Source: UBA7672 sp963718145 (GTDB taxonomy: Bacteria > Pseudomonadota > Alphaproteobacteria > Caulobacterales > Hyphomonadaceae). From it: DNA of 64,000 nt. The notes under the pieces were generated by a model. That model was given only the letters and a program-made list of their open reading frames with translations. It was not told the DNA's origin and searched no databases. How positions within the stretch are numbered: position 1 is the first letter of the stretch; each line of letters begins with the position of its first letter. Positions 51,223 through 60,634 of the stretch are shown in pieces. The stretch covers positions 186,001 to 250,000 of the forward strand of contig CAVQYJ010000020.1 in assembly GCA_963718145.1 (NCBI GenBank). The letters run 5' to 3'. Made by a program: the position numbers and the translations under genes.

Positions 51223-51792
51223 TCACGACGACGGAGTCGGCGTGCTCGGAGCGGTCGGCTGAGGCGTTGCGACGGAAGCCTCCGTCGTGGTCGGGACGTT
51301 GCCCATGGCGCAGCAACGGACCTGCATTTCAAGCACCCGGTCGTTGAAGCGGCAGCCCTGATCGTCGATCTGACGAAGGATGGACGGCGCGCCTGCACTG
51401 AAGGTGTAGCGGGTCTGCACGCAGCTCTGCACCTTGTAGCCCGGAGCGCATGCGCCGGTCTTGGAGCGCTGGATCGTCTTGGTCTCGCAGTTCATCACTG
51501 CGGCTTCCTGCGCGGAGACGGCGGTGGCCTGCGCCTTGTCGGCGGAGGCTTGCGCGGCATTGGCCCGGCGCATCGCGTCATCGGCGACCATGCGGGCTTC
51601 CTGCAGGGTCATGTTGGTCGAAGCGAGCGCCCGCTTCTGGCCGTCGATCTCGACATTGACCTTGCAGACGTCCTTGTTGGCGTGTTTCGCGTCTGCGCAG
51701 TAATCGACCAAAGTCATGTCTTTGGGGATCTGTTGACACCCGGCGCCCGCCATCGCGAATACAGCAGCCGCCGCCAGTATTTTCAGGTTCAT
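51223..51792 (-). CDS. Lipoprotein with helical middle and cysteine-rich C-terminal part
   Basis: The protein has 189 residues from ATG 51792 (GGAGG nine bases upstream). The leader ends AGAGC, a weak lipobox. Residues ~55-105 form an Ala-rich coiled-coil-like helix (MRRANAAQASADKAQATAVS). The C-terminal part has six or more cysteines (CETKTIQRSKTGACAPGYK, CVQTRYTF, DQGCRFND, QVRCCAMG) that probably form disulfides, and ends in a Thr/Pro-rich tail. I do not recognise the family. Confidence 0.75.
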   Translation of the reverse strand: MNLKILAAAAVFAMAGAGCQQIPKDMTLVDYCADAKHANKDVCKVNVEIDGQKRALASTNMTLQEARMVADDAMRRANAAQASADKAQATAVSAQEAAVMNCETKTIQRSKTGACAPGYKVQSCVQTRYTFSAGAPSILRQIDDQGCRFNDRVLEMQVRCCAMGNVPTTTEASVATPQPTAPSTPTPSS

Positions 51793-52156
51793 TTCTAAAA
51801 GCCTCCATTCACCGGGGGTGAAAATGGACCGCCCATGCAAAGCGGCAAGTGAAAACGCAGCAAACCTTCACGCAACCAGCATGTTGCGCTGCCTGTGCTT
51901 CGCGCGACTGGCGACGCACGTCATCGTTTCGCGGTTACACCGAGTTCATCCGCGTGCGGAGCATCCTGATTTCGATGGGATTCTCGCGCCGGACGCAGGG
52001 CCAACGAGATGCGGCTACACTTTGAACAGATCTTCAACAGCTCTGCGAACGTTGTGTATATTCTTGTGGGGTCGATCGCCGAAGTCGAACACGTCGGCGA
52101 CGGTTCCAGCTTCGGCCTGGCCGTTGCGGGCAGGCAAAGCTGGAACATCTGACCGG
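51793..52156. other. Intergenic region; no gene recognised
   Basis: These 364 bases lie between the lipoprotein gene and the copper-monooxygenase gene, both on the minus strand. Open frames here overlap the real genes and have no family-like sequence or ribosome site. The promoter of the lipoprotein gene should lie near 51800-51900. Confidence 0.35.
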
Positions 52157-54139
52157 TTAGCCGGGCCGCCCGCCACCGAACACGGACATCACGCCGCTGG
52201 CGTTCAGTTCCGTTGCGTCGAGTCCGCCATCCTTGTTGGCGTCGAGTTCGGCGAACTTGGGCGCCAGCGCCGCCTTGATACGGCCCTTCACCTCGGAGAG
52301 CTGGATCTTCTCGTCGAGATTGTCGTCGAGTGACCCCATCAGGCGCTGGTTGCGCATCTGGGGCGTGGCGTCGGCCTGCTTGGCCACCGTCTCGTCGGTC
52401 CACTGATAGTAGAGCGAAGTGTAGTGCATCTCCTCCCAGCTCTGGTCGCCCCAGATCACCGTCTCGTTGGGATTGGGGTTCACGAGGTTGCGGACCGAAT
52501 TGTCGTAGAGATAGGTCGAGACCAGCTTGGCGCCGGCAGGGACCCTGACCGGCTCGGCGAAATCATAGGTCCGTTGCCAGTTGAAGTCGTAGCGCGGCAG
52601 GTTGATCAGCTGCTTGCGCGTGCCGTCCGGCAGGACAAGATCGAGCGCCCCCGCCTGGCCGCGATAGTGCGTATGCAGGAATACCGAATAGAGCAGCGCC
52701 TCCTTCGGGAATTTCAGGTAGGCGACTTCCTTGTGCATGTCGGTGTTGGGCGGCAGCTCGATGAAATTGTCCGCGATCACGGTGTGGCGCATGACCTTTT
52801 CGGGCGTCTGGCCCTCCGGATAGAAGTAGAGCGCCATTTTCGAATTATCGACCGCCTCTTTTCCATAGGGCGTGTAATGCATCTGGAAGCCCATATGGCC
52901 CCCGGGCGGCAGGTAGATGCCAAGGCCCGCAGGCACGGTGAACGACTCCCCGCCGACTGCGTATTCGCCGTAGTTCGCTTCCCACTGCCCCGCCGAGGCG
53001 GGGCCCTGCTTGGGCGTGCCGGGGATATAGCCCGCAAGGATGTGGTGCACGCCGCGCCGGTCGCCCGGCATCAGCGTCGCCGCCTTCACCCAGCGGCCCG
53101 TCGTCAGCGGGTTCGCGACGGTCGGGTATTGGTAGACGACTTCGCCCGACACCGGGATGTTGAACGCCGGCGCATCGATCACCAGATCCGGCTTGCCCAG
53201 CGGCCATTCCGGCGCAGTCAACTTCATGGCGGCGAGCGGGTCATCGCCTTCGCCGCGCGGTGCGCCAGCATCGACCCAGTGCACAAGCGTCTTGATCTGG
53301 TCGTTGGTCAGCGCCTGTTCGTGCTTGAACTTGCCGACCAGCGGATCGGGATGCCAGGGCGGCATCGTATCGGTGCGGAGGGCCTCGCGGATCATCGGCG
53401 AGAAGCCCTTGACGATGCTGTAGTCGGTCATCGCGAACGGGCCGATGCCGCCAGTCTGGTGGCAGGTTACGCATTTGGCGGCAAGGATCGGCGCCACGTC
53501 CTTGGCGTAGGAGATCGCCTTGTGCTCTGCGCCGCGCGCGCGTTCCGGGAAGGCGATGGTCGAGCCCTTGCCCGCAACCGCCGCAACCTTCACCGCGCGG
53601 CCAGACTTCACATCGGACAGCGCCTCGGCGAGATAGCCGCCGGCCTTCTTCTTGGCGCCCTTCGCGTCGAATGCGCCATGATAGAGAACTTTGAGCGTCT
53701 TCGGCTCGATCACATAGGTCTCGCCGACATGTGTGACGCCGAGCTGTTCGCCGACGAGCTGGTTGTCGTCGTCGAGCACGGGCGCCGTCCATTTCTGCGC
53801 CGCCGCCTCAGCCGCGATCGCCGGACGCTCGTCCGCCAGCGCCGAGTTCAGCATGAAGAAGGCGACATCCGGGTTGGCCGCTTTCAGCGTCTCGAGCGAT
53901 GCGCCGACGCGCCGGGCTTCCTTGTCGCCATTGACCTGAGCGACCAGGACGATCGCCTTCACATCGACCAGTCGGCGCATCTCCTGAGCAAAGCCGGTGT
54001 TGTCCACCAGACGGAAATTCGCCGCGCTCGCGGGCGCCGTCACTGCGCTTGTATCGCCGACCTTGTAGGCCAGCGCCGCGCCTGCCGCTCCCAGAGCCAG
54101 CGCGAGACCTGCCACGCCTGCAATCAGCTTCGTTTTCAT
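52157..54139 (-). CDS. Secreted redoxin-cytochrome c-copper type II monooxygenase-EF-hand fusion
   Basis: The protein has 660 residues from ATG 54139 (GGAAG six bases upstream) with a signal peptide ending GAALA. Residues ~35-150 resemble a thioredoxin/peroxiredoxin-like fold without a CxxC motif. A cytochrome c domain has CVTCHQTGGIGPF near residue 225. From about 290 a copper-dependent monooxygenase-like domain follows, with GVHHILAGY, MGFQMHYTPYG and HTHYRG, matching the Cu-binding His motifs of dopamine-beta and peptidylglycine hydroxylases. The C-terminus has two EF-hand-like loops (DDNLDEKIQLSE and DANKDGGLDATE). The layout suggests that electrons pass through the heme to the copper site in the periplasm. 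The substrate is unknown. A longer start at 54211 is rejected. Confidence 0.85.
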   Translation of the reverse strand: MKTKLIAGVAGLALALGAAGAALAYKVGDTSAVTAPASAANFRLVDNTGFAQEMRRLVDVKAIVLVAQVNGDKEARRVGASLETLKAANPDVAFFMLNSALADERPAIAAEAAAQKWTAPVLDDDNQLVGEQLGVTHVGETYVIEPKTLKVLYHGAFDAKGAKKKAGGYLAEALSDVKSGRAVKVAAVAGKGSTIAFPERARGAEHKAISYAKDVAPILAAKCVTCHQTGGIGPFAMTDYSIVKGFSPMIREALRTDTMPPWHPDPLVGKFKHEQALTNDQIKTLVHWVDAGAPRGEGDDPLAAMKLTAPEWPLGKPDLVIDAPAFNIPVSGEVVYQYPTVANPLTTGRWVKAATLMPGDRRGVHHILAGYIPGTPKQGPASAGQWEANYGEYAVGGESFTVPAGLGIYLPPGGHMGFQMHYTPYGKEAVDNSKMALYFYPEGQTPEKVMRHTVIADNFIELPPNTDMHKEVAYLKFPKEALLYSVFLHTHYRGQAGALDLVLPDGTRKQLINLPRYDFNWQRTYDFAEPVRVPAGAKLVSTYLYDNSVRNLVNPNPNETVIWGDQSWEEMHYTSLYYQWTDETVAKQADATPQMRNQRLMGSLDDNLDEKIQLSEVKGRIKAALAPKFAELDANKDGGLDATELNASGVMSVFGGGRPG

Positions 54140-54302
54140 CAATGTCTTCCGAATGAACCGTCCCAACGCCGGGGGAGAATGCCAGTCGCCGCGCGTCCCG
54201 CCAATTGCCATCGCCTACACACCCCCGCGAGGATGACGCTACGTCATTGAAGCGGCGCGCGCTTCCGGGATAGGCTCGGCATGCCGATCAAGAGGAATTG
54301 CT

Positions 54303-56319
54303 ATGAAACATGCGTTCCGCCGGGCCTGCCTTGCCCTGTCAGCAGGGGTTGCTCTGGGCGCCCTGGCGGCCGCCGCGGAGGCCGGCGTCACCCGCATCGA
54401 GATCGAAAGCCGGACGCCGGTCGCCGGCAGTTTTGGAGACGCCGGCGCTTACGAACTGGTGACCGGCCGCTATTTCGGAGAAGTCGATCCGAAGGATAAG
54501 CGCAACACCATCATCACCGATCTTGCCCTCGCGCCTCGCAATGCGCGCGGGATGGTGGAGTACTCGGCCACCTTCGCCCTCGCGAGGCCGGTCGATGCGG
54601 CCAAGGCCAGCGGCGTCCTGTTCTACGACGTTCCCAACCGTGGCAATGGCCGAGCGGTCGGAGATGCAGGCGGTCACATGCATCTGATCAGCGGCTGGCA
54701 GGGGGACATTCCGCCTGCGCCCGGCCGGCAGACCGCCACCGTTCCCATCGCCCGCAACCCTGACGGATCCTCGGTTTCAGGCCCCGTCTTCGCGCGCATC
54801 GTCGATCCGCCTGCGGGGGCCAGGAGTGTGGCGCTCGTCGGCGGCATCGGCGCCGGCGTGCCGCGTCCCGAGCCGCTGTCGCTGGATTCATCCAGGGCCA
54901 GGCTGGTGCGCAAGACTTCGGACACCGATGCAGGCAAGGCCGTGCCCGCCTCCGCCTGGGCGTTCGCCGACTGCAGCGTGACGACCTTCCCGGGCAAGCC
55001 CGACCCGCACATGCTGTGCCTGAAGGACGGCTTCGATCCGAAATTCGCCTACGAACTCAGCTATACGGGCAAGGACCCGGCGGTGCTGGGTATCGGCTTC
55101 GCGGCAGTGCGCGACCTCGTCTCCTTCTTCCATCATGGGGCCAATGCCCCAGCGACGCCCAATCCAGTCGCGGGCCAGGTGAAATGGACGATCGGCGTCG
55201 GCGTCTCGCAGTCCGGCAATTTCCTTCGCAGCTTCATCCATCTCGGTTTCAACGCCGACGAGGCCGGTCGCATCGTGTTCGACGGCGTGAACCCGCAAAT
55301 CGCCGCCCGGCAGGTTCCTTTGAACGTGCGCTTTGCCGCGCCAGGCGGCGCGGCCAACCTCTACGAGCCTGGCAGCGAAGGCGTGCTGTGGTGGGGCGCC
55401 TACACGGACAAGACGCGGGGCCTCGGCAAGACCAGCCTGCTCGACCGCTGCATGGCGACGAAGACCTGCCCGAAAATCATGGAGACGTTCGGCTCGGCGG
55501 AATTCTGGGGCCTGCGCATGTCGCCCGATCTTGTCGGCATCGATGCAAAGGCGGACATTCCGCTGCCTGAGAATGTCCGCCGGTATTATTTTCCCAGCGT
55601 CACGCATGGCGGCGGACCGGGCGGATTCCCGATCCTGACCATGACCTCCGGCGGCGTCGCCAATTGCACCCTCCCCGCCAACCCTAATCCTGTCTCAGAT
55701 TCCATGCGCGCGCTCACCCGATCGCTGGTCGAATGGGTGACGGATGGCAAGGAGATGCCGCCGAGCCGCTATCCGATGCTCGCAAAGGGCGACCTGGTCG
55801 CCGCGAATTCGAAGGCGCTTGGCTATCCGGCGATCCCCGGCGCGCCGAAGCCGGATGGCAAGCTCAACCCCGTGCTGGTCTACGATTTCGGAGCTGGGTA
55901 TGTGAAGGCGGACGTCTCCGGCGTCATGGAGAAGACGCCGCCCGCAATCAAGGCAAGGCCGCCTTCGCTCGTCCCGCGCGTCGATGCAGACGGAAACGAG
56001 ACGACAGGCGTTCCATCGGTTCAACTCCGAGTTCCGCTGGGAACCTATGTCGGCTGGAACGAGACATCCTCGGGCTTCTACAAGGGCGAGCGAATGCGGC
56101 TTCCAGGGTGGATTCATCCCGTTCGCCGCGACAAAGGCCGAGCGCACGGCCTCCGGCGACCCGCGCCCGTCGCTTGAGGAACGCTATCAAACCCACGACA
56201 ATTTCGTCGCGAGGGTTCGGGCGGCGGCAGACCAGATGGTCGCCGAGCGCTTCCTGTTAAAGGAAGACGCCGAGCGCATTGTGCAGCAGGCGCAAGAAAG
56301 CAAGGTCCTGGCGCCCTGA
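54303..56319 (+). CDS. Secreted alpha/beta hydrolase domain protein, Abhydrolase_10 type (frameshifted)
   Basis: Two frames give about 671 residues. A signal peptide starts at ATG 54303 (GAGGA six bases upstream). The protein has GVSQSGNF, the nucleophile motif, near residue 300, and family-like DVPNRGNGR, SFFHHGANAP and RMSPDLVG blocks. The break is near 56106-56111: the first frame reads GWNETSSGFYKGERMRLPG and the second continues GGFIPFAATKAERTASGDP; removing one base of GGGTGG joins them. Such proteins are large secreted serine hydrolases of unknown substrate. The gene is divergent from the copper-monooxygenase gene (163-base gap). Confidence 0.82.
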
Positions 56320-56441
56320 CAGGCGCGGCGGCGCGCTAAATGGAGCTGACGCTAGGGAACATCACTTAACCGCGCCCAGCCTCGTCGCGGAGCGAGGTAT
56401 GTGCGAGCATTGCCGCGCGTTGTTGTATTCACGGAGCAATC

Positions 56442-57485
56442 ATGAAGCGCCTAACTGCCGTTTGCCTGGTCGCAATCCTGATGTCGTCCGCTTCCGCCTA
56501 TGCGCAGACAATCCCGCGCACAAAAGAAGGAAAGCCTGACTTTCAGGGCGTTTGGACCAACTCCTCCATCACCCGGCTCGAACGCGTGCCCGAGTTCAAC
56601 AGCCTTGAGATTTCGGAAGCCGATGCGAAGAAGTGGGAGCAGGATGCCGCCGCCGTCGGCGCGGCCGATACTGCCCGCACCGACCCGTCGAAGGGCGCGC
56701 CGGGCGCTGGCGAGGACCCCGCAGGCTACAATTTCTTCTGGATCGACCCGGGCAAGCAGGTCGGCAAGGTGAACGGCACATACCGCTCGTCCTGGATCAC
56801 CGACCCGCCGAACGGCAAGGTGCCCTATACGCCCGCCGGACGCACCGCGATGATGAAGCCGGTCGCCACTTTCAACAAGTTCGACAATCCGGAAGAGCGC
56901 ATCCCGATCGAGCGCTGCCTGATCGGCTTCGCCTCGACCGGCGGACCGCCCATGCTGAACGCGCTCTACAACAACCACCAGCAGTTCATCCAGACGCCGG
57001 ATGCGATCGCGATCAACATCGAGATGGTGCACGACACACGCATCATCCGCATGAACGGCAAGCACAACCCGCCAGACATGCGGCAATATCTCGGCACTAC
57101 GGTTGGACGCTGGGAAGGCGACACGCTGGTCGCCGAGACCGTCGGCTTCAAGGCGATGGAGGCGGTGCGCGTCGACTTCGGCCTGTTCGTGTACATTTCG
57201 CCGGACTCGAAGGTCACCGAACGCTTCACGATGCAGGACAAGAACACGATCTTCTACCAATTCACCGTCGAGGACCCGGTCGCCTACACGCAGCCCTGGA
57301 AAGGCGAACTCACCTTCCGCCGCAGCCCGGACCGGATCTACGAATATGCCTGCCATGAAGGCAACTATTCGGTGCCCAACATTCTCGGCGGCGCACGTGA
57401 ACTCGAGCGCGTCGGCCGGAAGCAACCGGTGGTCACCAGCGGCATCGGCCGCCTCGACCGTCCGGCCCCGAAGGCGCCCAACTAG
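56442..57485 (+). CDS. Secreted protein of unknown function
   Basis: The protein has 347 residues with a signal peptide (LTAVCLVAILMSSASAYA) and starts at ATG 56442, with GGAGC seven bases upstream. After PRTKEGKPDFQGVWTN it has conserved-looking blocks such as NPEERIPIERC, LGTTVGRWEGDTLVAETVGF and EYACHEGNYSVPNILGGAR. These are common in secreted hypothetical proteins of Proteobacteria and Acidobacteria. No known catalytic motif is visible. The stop overlaps that of the convergent epimerase-like gene (CTAG). Confidence 0.8.
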   Translation: MKRLTAVCLVAILMSSASAYAQTIPRTKEGKPDFQGVWTNSSITRLERVPEFNSLEISEADAKKWEQDAAAVGAADTARTDPSKGAPGAGEDPAGYNFFWIDPGKQVGKVNGTYRSSWITDPPNGKVPYTPAGRTAMMKPVATFNKFDNPEERIPIERCLIGFASTGGPPMLNALYNNHQQFIQTPDAIAINIEMVHDTRIIRMNGKHNPPDMRQYLGTTVGRWEGDTLVAETVGFKAMEAVRVDFGLFVYISPDSKVTERFTMQDKNTIFYQFTVEDPVAYTQPWKGELTFRRSPDRIYEYACHEGNYSVPNILGGARELERVGRKQPVVTSGIGRLDRPAPKAPN

Positions 57486-58477
57486 GCTGGCTTCTGCCTA
57501 AGGTCAGTGCGCGCTGGGGCGGCCTTCGAGGCCGCTTCCGCGGCGAAGGCAAGCGCAGTGGCTCGGGCGCCGACCTCGAACGGCGTCGCGTCGGACCAGA
57601 AGCGCGCAGCAAATTTGGATGAGTCCACGCGATAGGGGCTCGTCCAGGTGAAACGCATCTCCACGATCTCCTTCATGAAGCCGGAGAAGAGGCCGATCAC
57701 GGGCAGCAACGCGTCGGGCAGAGCGACCACCTTGAGAGGCCGTCCCAGCGCCTTGGCGCCAAGCTCTAGGACCTGGCGTGCCGTTCGCGTCGGCGCACAC
57801 GGCACATGCCAGGCCTGACCATAGGCGTCATCCGGCGCATCGAGCAACGTTACCGCCGCACGGCCGATATCGGGGACATAGGCGAAGTCGTGCGGCGTAT
57901 CGGGCGCCATCGCCAGCATCGCCGCCTTGCCCCTCGCGATCATGCCGAACCCGACATCCCCGATTTGGGAGCGCCCTGCGCCGGGCCCGTAGAAGTCCGG
58001 CGCACGCAGGGCCGTCCAGAGGATGCGGCGCTCTGCGGCGGCCTTCATCCACATGCGCGTGATCTCCGCCCTCACGGCCGGCTTCACACCATAGCGGGTG
58101 AGCGGCGTTTCCTCGGTGAGCGGCCCGGCCTGCGGCCCATACATGTAGAGATTGTCGATGAAGACGATGCGGGCCTTCGTGGTCTCCGCCGCCGCGACGA
58201 AATTCACCACCGCCTTCGGCCACGCCTCCTTCCAGACCTTGCCAACATATTCGAAGCCGACGGTGATGACGGCCTGCTCCGCGCCGCGCATGGCGGCTAG
58301 GACGTCATCAGCCTTCAGCACGTCGCACGGCAAGAACTCGACGTCGGCAGGGAGATGGGCAGGGCGCCGCCGCTGCACCACACAAACCGCCTGCCCTCTT
58401 GCGCGGAGGAGGCGAACCGTCGCCTCGCCCGTGGGGCCATAGCCGAACACTGTCACGCGTCCTGTCTTGCGGGTCAT
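57482..58477 (-). CDS. NAD-dependent epimerase/dehydratase-family protein
   Basis: The protein has 331 residues from ATG 58477 (GAGGAG seven bases upstream). It has an N-terminal Rossmann motif (VTVFGYGPTGEATVRLL), IVFIDNLYMYGPQ and a C-terminal substrate-binding part. The usual YxxxK is not obvious; NLYMYG may replace it. It is an atypical extended SDR whose substrate is unknown. It is divergent from a LysR gene 77 bases away, which may control it, and shares a CTAG stop overlap with its convergent neighbour. Confidence 0.85.
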   Translation of the reverse strand: MTRKTGRVTVFGYGPTGEATVRLLRARGQAVCVVQRRRPAHLPADVEFLPCDVLKADDVLAAMRGAEQAVITVGFEYVGKVWKEAWPKAVVNFVAAAETTKARIVFIDNLYMYGPQAGPLTEETPLTRYGVKPAVRAEITRMWMKAAAERRILWTALRAPDFYGPGAGRSQIGDVGFGMIARGKAAMLAMAPDTPHDFAYVPDIGRAAVTLLDAPDDAYGQAWHVPCAPTRTARQVLELGAKALGRPLKVVALPDALLPVIGLFSGFMKEIVEMRFTWTSPYRVDSSKFAARFWSDATPFEVGARATALAFAAEAASKAAPARTDLRQKPA

Positions 58478-58517
58478 CGCCGATCTCCTCTGCCGACGAG
58501 GACAATCTAGGCGCGGC

Positions 58518-58550
58518 TTGACCATATCAGAAATGCATAGTTATCATAAC
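58518..58550 (+). promoter_or_regulatory. Promoter and possible operator of the LysR gene
   Basis: TTGACC (58518-58523) and TATCAT (58542-58547), 18 bases apart, form a good sigma70-type promoter whose predicted start coincides with the LysR ATG (58555), so the mRNA may be leaderless. An 11-base inverted repeat GTTAT-C-ATAAC (58540-58550) overlaps the -10 element and could be bound by the LysR protein itself. Confidence 0.55.
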
Positions 58551-58554
58551 ATCC

Positions 58555-59727
58555 ATGCGTGATGTGAATTTAGCTGGCCTCGACTTGAACCTGCTGCCGC
58601 CTCTGGAAGCGCTGCTGCGGCGGCGCAATGTGAGTTTCGCCGCCGCCGATGTGGGCCTCAGCCAGCCGGCGATGAGCCGGGCGCTGGCGCGGCTTCGCGA
58701 GGTGCTCGCCGATCCGCTTCTCGTGCGGGTGCCAGGTGGCGGTTATGCGCTAAGCCCACGCGCCGAGGAGCTTGCAGGCCGCCTCGCCGTCACGCTGGAT
58801 CATGTGAAGTCGGTCTTCCAAAAGCCGGGCTTTGATCCCTTGCAGGTGGAGCGCACCATCCGCATCGCCGGAGCGGACACGCACAGCATCCTGCTCGCCC
58901 CTGCCCTCATGTCGCGGCTTTCCCGCGAGGCGCCGGGCATCTCGATCCGCATCGAGCCTTACAGTCCCGACATCGTGGCCCGGATAGAAACCGGCGCTCT
59001 CGACCTCACCTTCGCCACCTCCGCCACCCCGCTTCCGCCCGGCGCGCGCAGCGAACTCTACGCCCACGACAGGCTCGCGCTCGTCCTGCGCCACGACCAC
59101 GCGCTCGCCAAGCGCAAGTGGACGATGACCGACTACGCCCGCGTCTGCCATGTCGGCATCTCCATCCTTGGCGACAACCAGTCCGACCTCGACGCTCAAC
59201 TCGCCGCCGCGGGCGTGCACCGCCGCATCGCGCTCACCACCCCGCACTTCATCGCCGCCCTTGCCACCGTCTCCGCCACCGACATGGCCACCACCCTGTC
59301 GCGCGTCTTCGCCGAGCGCTTCGCCGGCGAATTTGGCCTTGTCCTCAAAGAACCGCCCATTCCCAACCCCGGTCTGGACCTCGTGACTGTCTGGTCACAC
59401 GTGCGCGCCGCCGACCCGGTCCTCGACTGGCTGCGCAAGGTGATCCGAGAGGTCGCACTAGGACACGATGGACCTGAAGCCTGCGCGGAAGCCACGTGCG
59501 GCCTAGACAGTCCGCTGCAACCAGAGCTGCGGGAAGCGCGACGCCAGCCAGCGGGCAAGGTGGGAATTCACCTCCGCCGGCTTCTCCTGCGCCATCCAGT
59601 GGCCGGTATCGACGATGGCGTCGGCGTAGTCGGCGCAAGCCGCGCGCATCGGTTCGGAGAGGCGCGTACCAGCCGTGGCGCAGACATAGTCGTAGCGCGC
59701 ATGCAGGAAGAGCACGGGCATCATTAG
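58555..59727 (+). CDS. LysR-family transcriptional regulator (extended C-terminus)
   Basis: The first ~300 residues are a normal LysR protein, with helix-turn-helix AAADVGLSQPAMSRALARLRE and a periplasmic-binding-like effector domain from about residue 90. The expected end is near VIREVALG, about residue 303. The frame instead runs 87 residues further, antisense to the convergent epoxide hydrolase for 225 bases, with sequence that is not family-like. A TAG sits in another frame at the expected end (59459), so a lost base is probable. It may control the divergent epimerase-like gene. The ATG at 58555 has no ribosome site, in keeping with a leaderless start. Confidence 0.85.
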   Translation: MRDVNLAGLDLNLLPPLEALLRRRNVSFAAADVGLSQPAMSRALARLREVLADPLLVRVPGGGYALSPRAEELAGRLAVTLDHVKSVFQKPGFDPLQVERTIRIAGADTHSILLAPALMSRLSREAPGISIRIEPYSPDIVARIETGALDLTFATSATPLPPGARSELYAHDRLALVLRHDHALAKRKWTMTDYARVCHVGISILGDNQSDLDAQLAAAGVHRRIALTTPHFIAALATVSATDMATTLSRVFAERFAGEFGLVLKEPPIPNPGLDLVTVWSHVRAADPVLDWLRKVIREVALGHDGPEACAEATCGLDSPLQPELREARRQPAGKVGIHLRRLLLRHPVAGIDDGVGVVGASRAHRFGEARTSRGADIVVARMQEEHGHH

Positions 59728-60540
59728 GCGCCAGTTGGCCCTGGCCTTCTGCGCGTACGCCAGATTGTTGGCGGCGTTCATGTACCAGGAGTTGGGCCCG
59801 AAGAAGCCGTTGCGCGCGAGCGACTCGCTGAAGACGTCGGCGTCGGCCTGGCTGATCACCCGCGTATCAAGCGGCATGTCCGGCGCACGCCTGGCGGGGC
59901 CGAACCAGCCGCCATTGGCGCGAACTGCCGCCGTGACCGCCGGCTTGCCGCGGTTCTTCGGACTGCCCGCGCGGAACAGGGCGCGGACCGTGGCGGGCGG
60001 ATCTGCTTCCATTTCGGCCTGCGCCGCTGCGAAGTTCTCGCGGTAGTGAAGCTGATAGTCCCACTGTCCCGCGGGATACTGCGCTTCCGGATAGACGCTT
60101 CGATCCACAAACGGGATCACATTCTCTGCGGCGAAGCCTTCGGGTTGGTAGGCGACGCAGAGGTTGGCGAGCCCGTGGCAGCGATCGGGATGCTGCTGCG
60201 CCATCGACCACACCACCGGCGCGCCCCAGTCATGGCCCACCCACACCGCCTTCTCCGCCCCGAGATGATCGAGCAGCTCGACCATGTCGGCGACGATGTG
60301 TTCGAGCGCGTAATCATCGTGCCGGGAATAGACGCTGGAGCGGCCATAGCCACGCATGTCGGGCGCCACGGCGCGAAATCCGAGGCCGCCGAATACCGGC
60401 AATTGATGACGCCACGAGATCGACAGCTCCGGCCAGCCATGGACGAAGATGATGGGAACGCCATCAGAGGGTCCGCAGGCGAGATAGTGCGTGGAGTGTC
60501 GGTCGCTGCGATGCCCATGTTCCGCAACGGCAATAGCCAT
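59503..60540 (-). CDS. Alpha/beta hydrolase, epoxide-hydrolase type
   Basis: The protein has 345 residues from ATG 60540 (GGGAG nine bases upstream); an ATG at 60549 is too close to it. It has the oxyanion motif HGWPE, the nucleophile Asp in VGHDWGAPVV and the catalytic His in DTGHWMAQEKP. A cap domain with several Tyr and Trp residues lies between. Soluble epoxide hydrolases open epoxides to diols with this triad, and haloalkane dehalogenases are the nearest alternative. The 3' end is overlapped by the antisense tail of the LysR frame. Confidence 0.9.
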   Translation of the reverse strand: MAIAVAEHGHRSDRHSTHYLACGPSDGVPIIFVHGWPELSISWRHQLPVFGGLGFRAVAPDMRGYGRSSVYSRHDDYALEHIVADMVELLDHLGAEKAVWVGHDWGAPVVWSMAQQHPDRCHGLANLCVAYQPEGFAAENVIPFVDRSVYPEAQYPAGQWDYQLHYRENFAAAQAEMEADPPATVRALFRAGSPKNRGKPAVTAAVRANGGWFGPARRAPDMPLDTRVISQADADVFSESLARNGFFGPNSWYMNAANNLAYAQKARANWRLMMPVLFLHARYDYVCATAGTRLSEPMRAACADYADAIVDTGHWMAQEKPAEVNSHLARWLASRFPQLWLQRTV

Positions 60541-60634
60541 CTTGCGCATCTCCCGACTGCCATAGCTTGAAAAGCTGGCGATCCATGTTCCACTGCCGCC
60601 TCAGGCGCCGCAAGTGCGCACCCAGGAGGAGACG

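Noticed and set aside
52424..54250. Open frame of 608 codons opposite the copper-monooxygenase gene
   Set aside because: Antisense shadow with biased composition; the opposite strand has a signal peptide, heme site and copper motifs.
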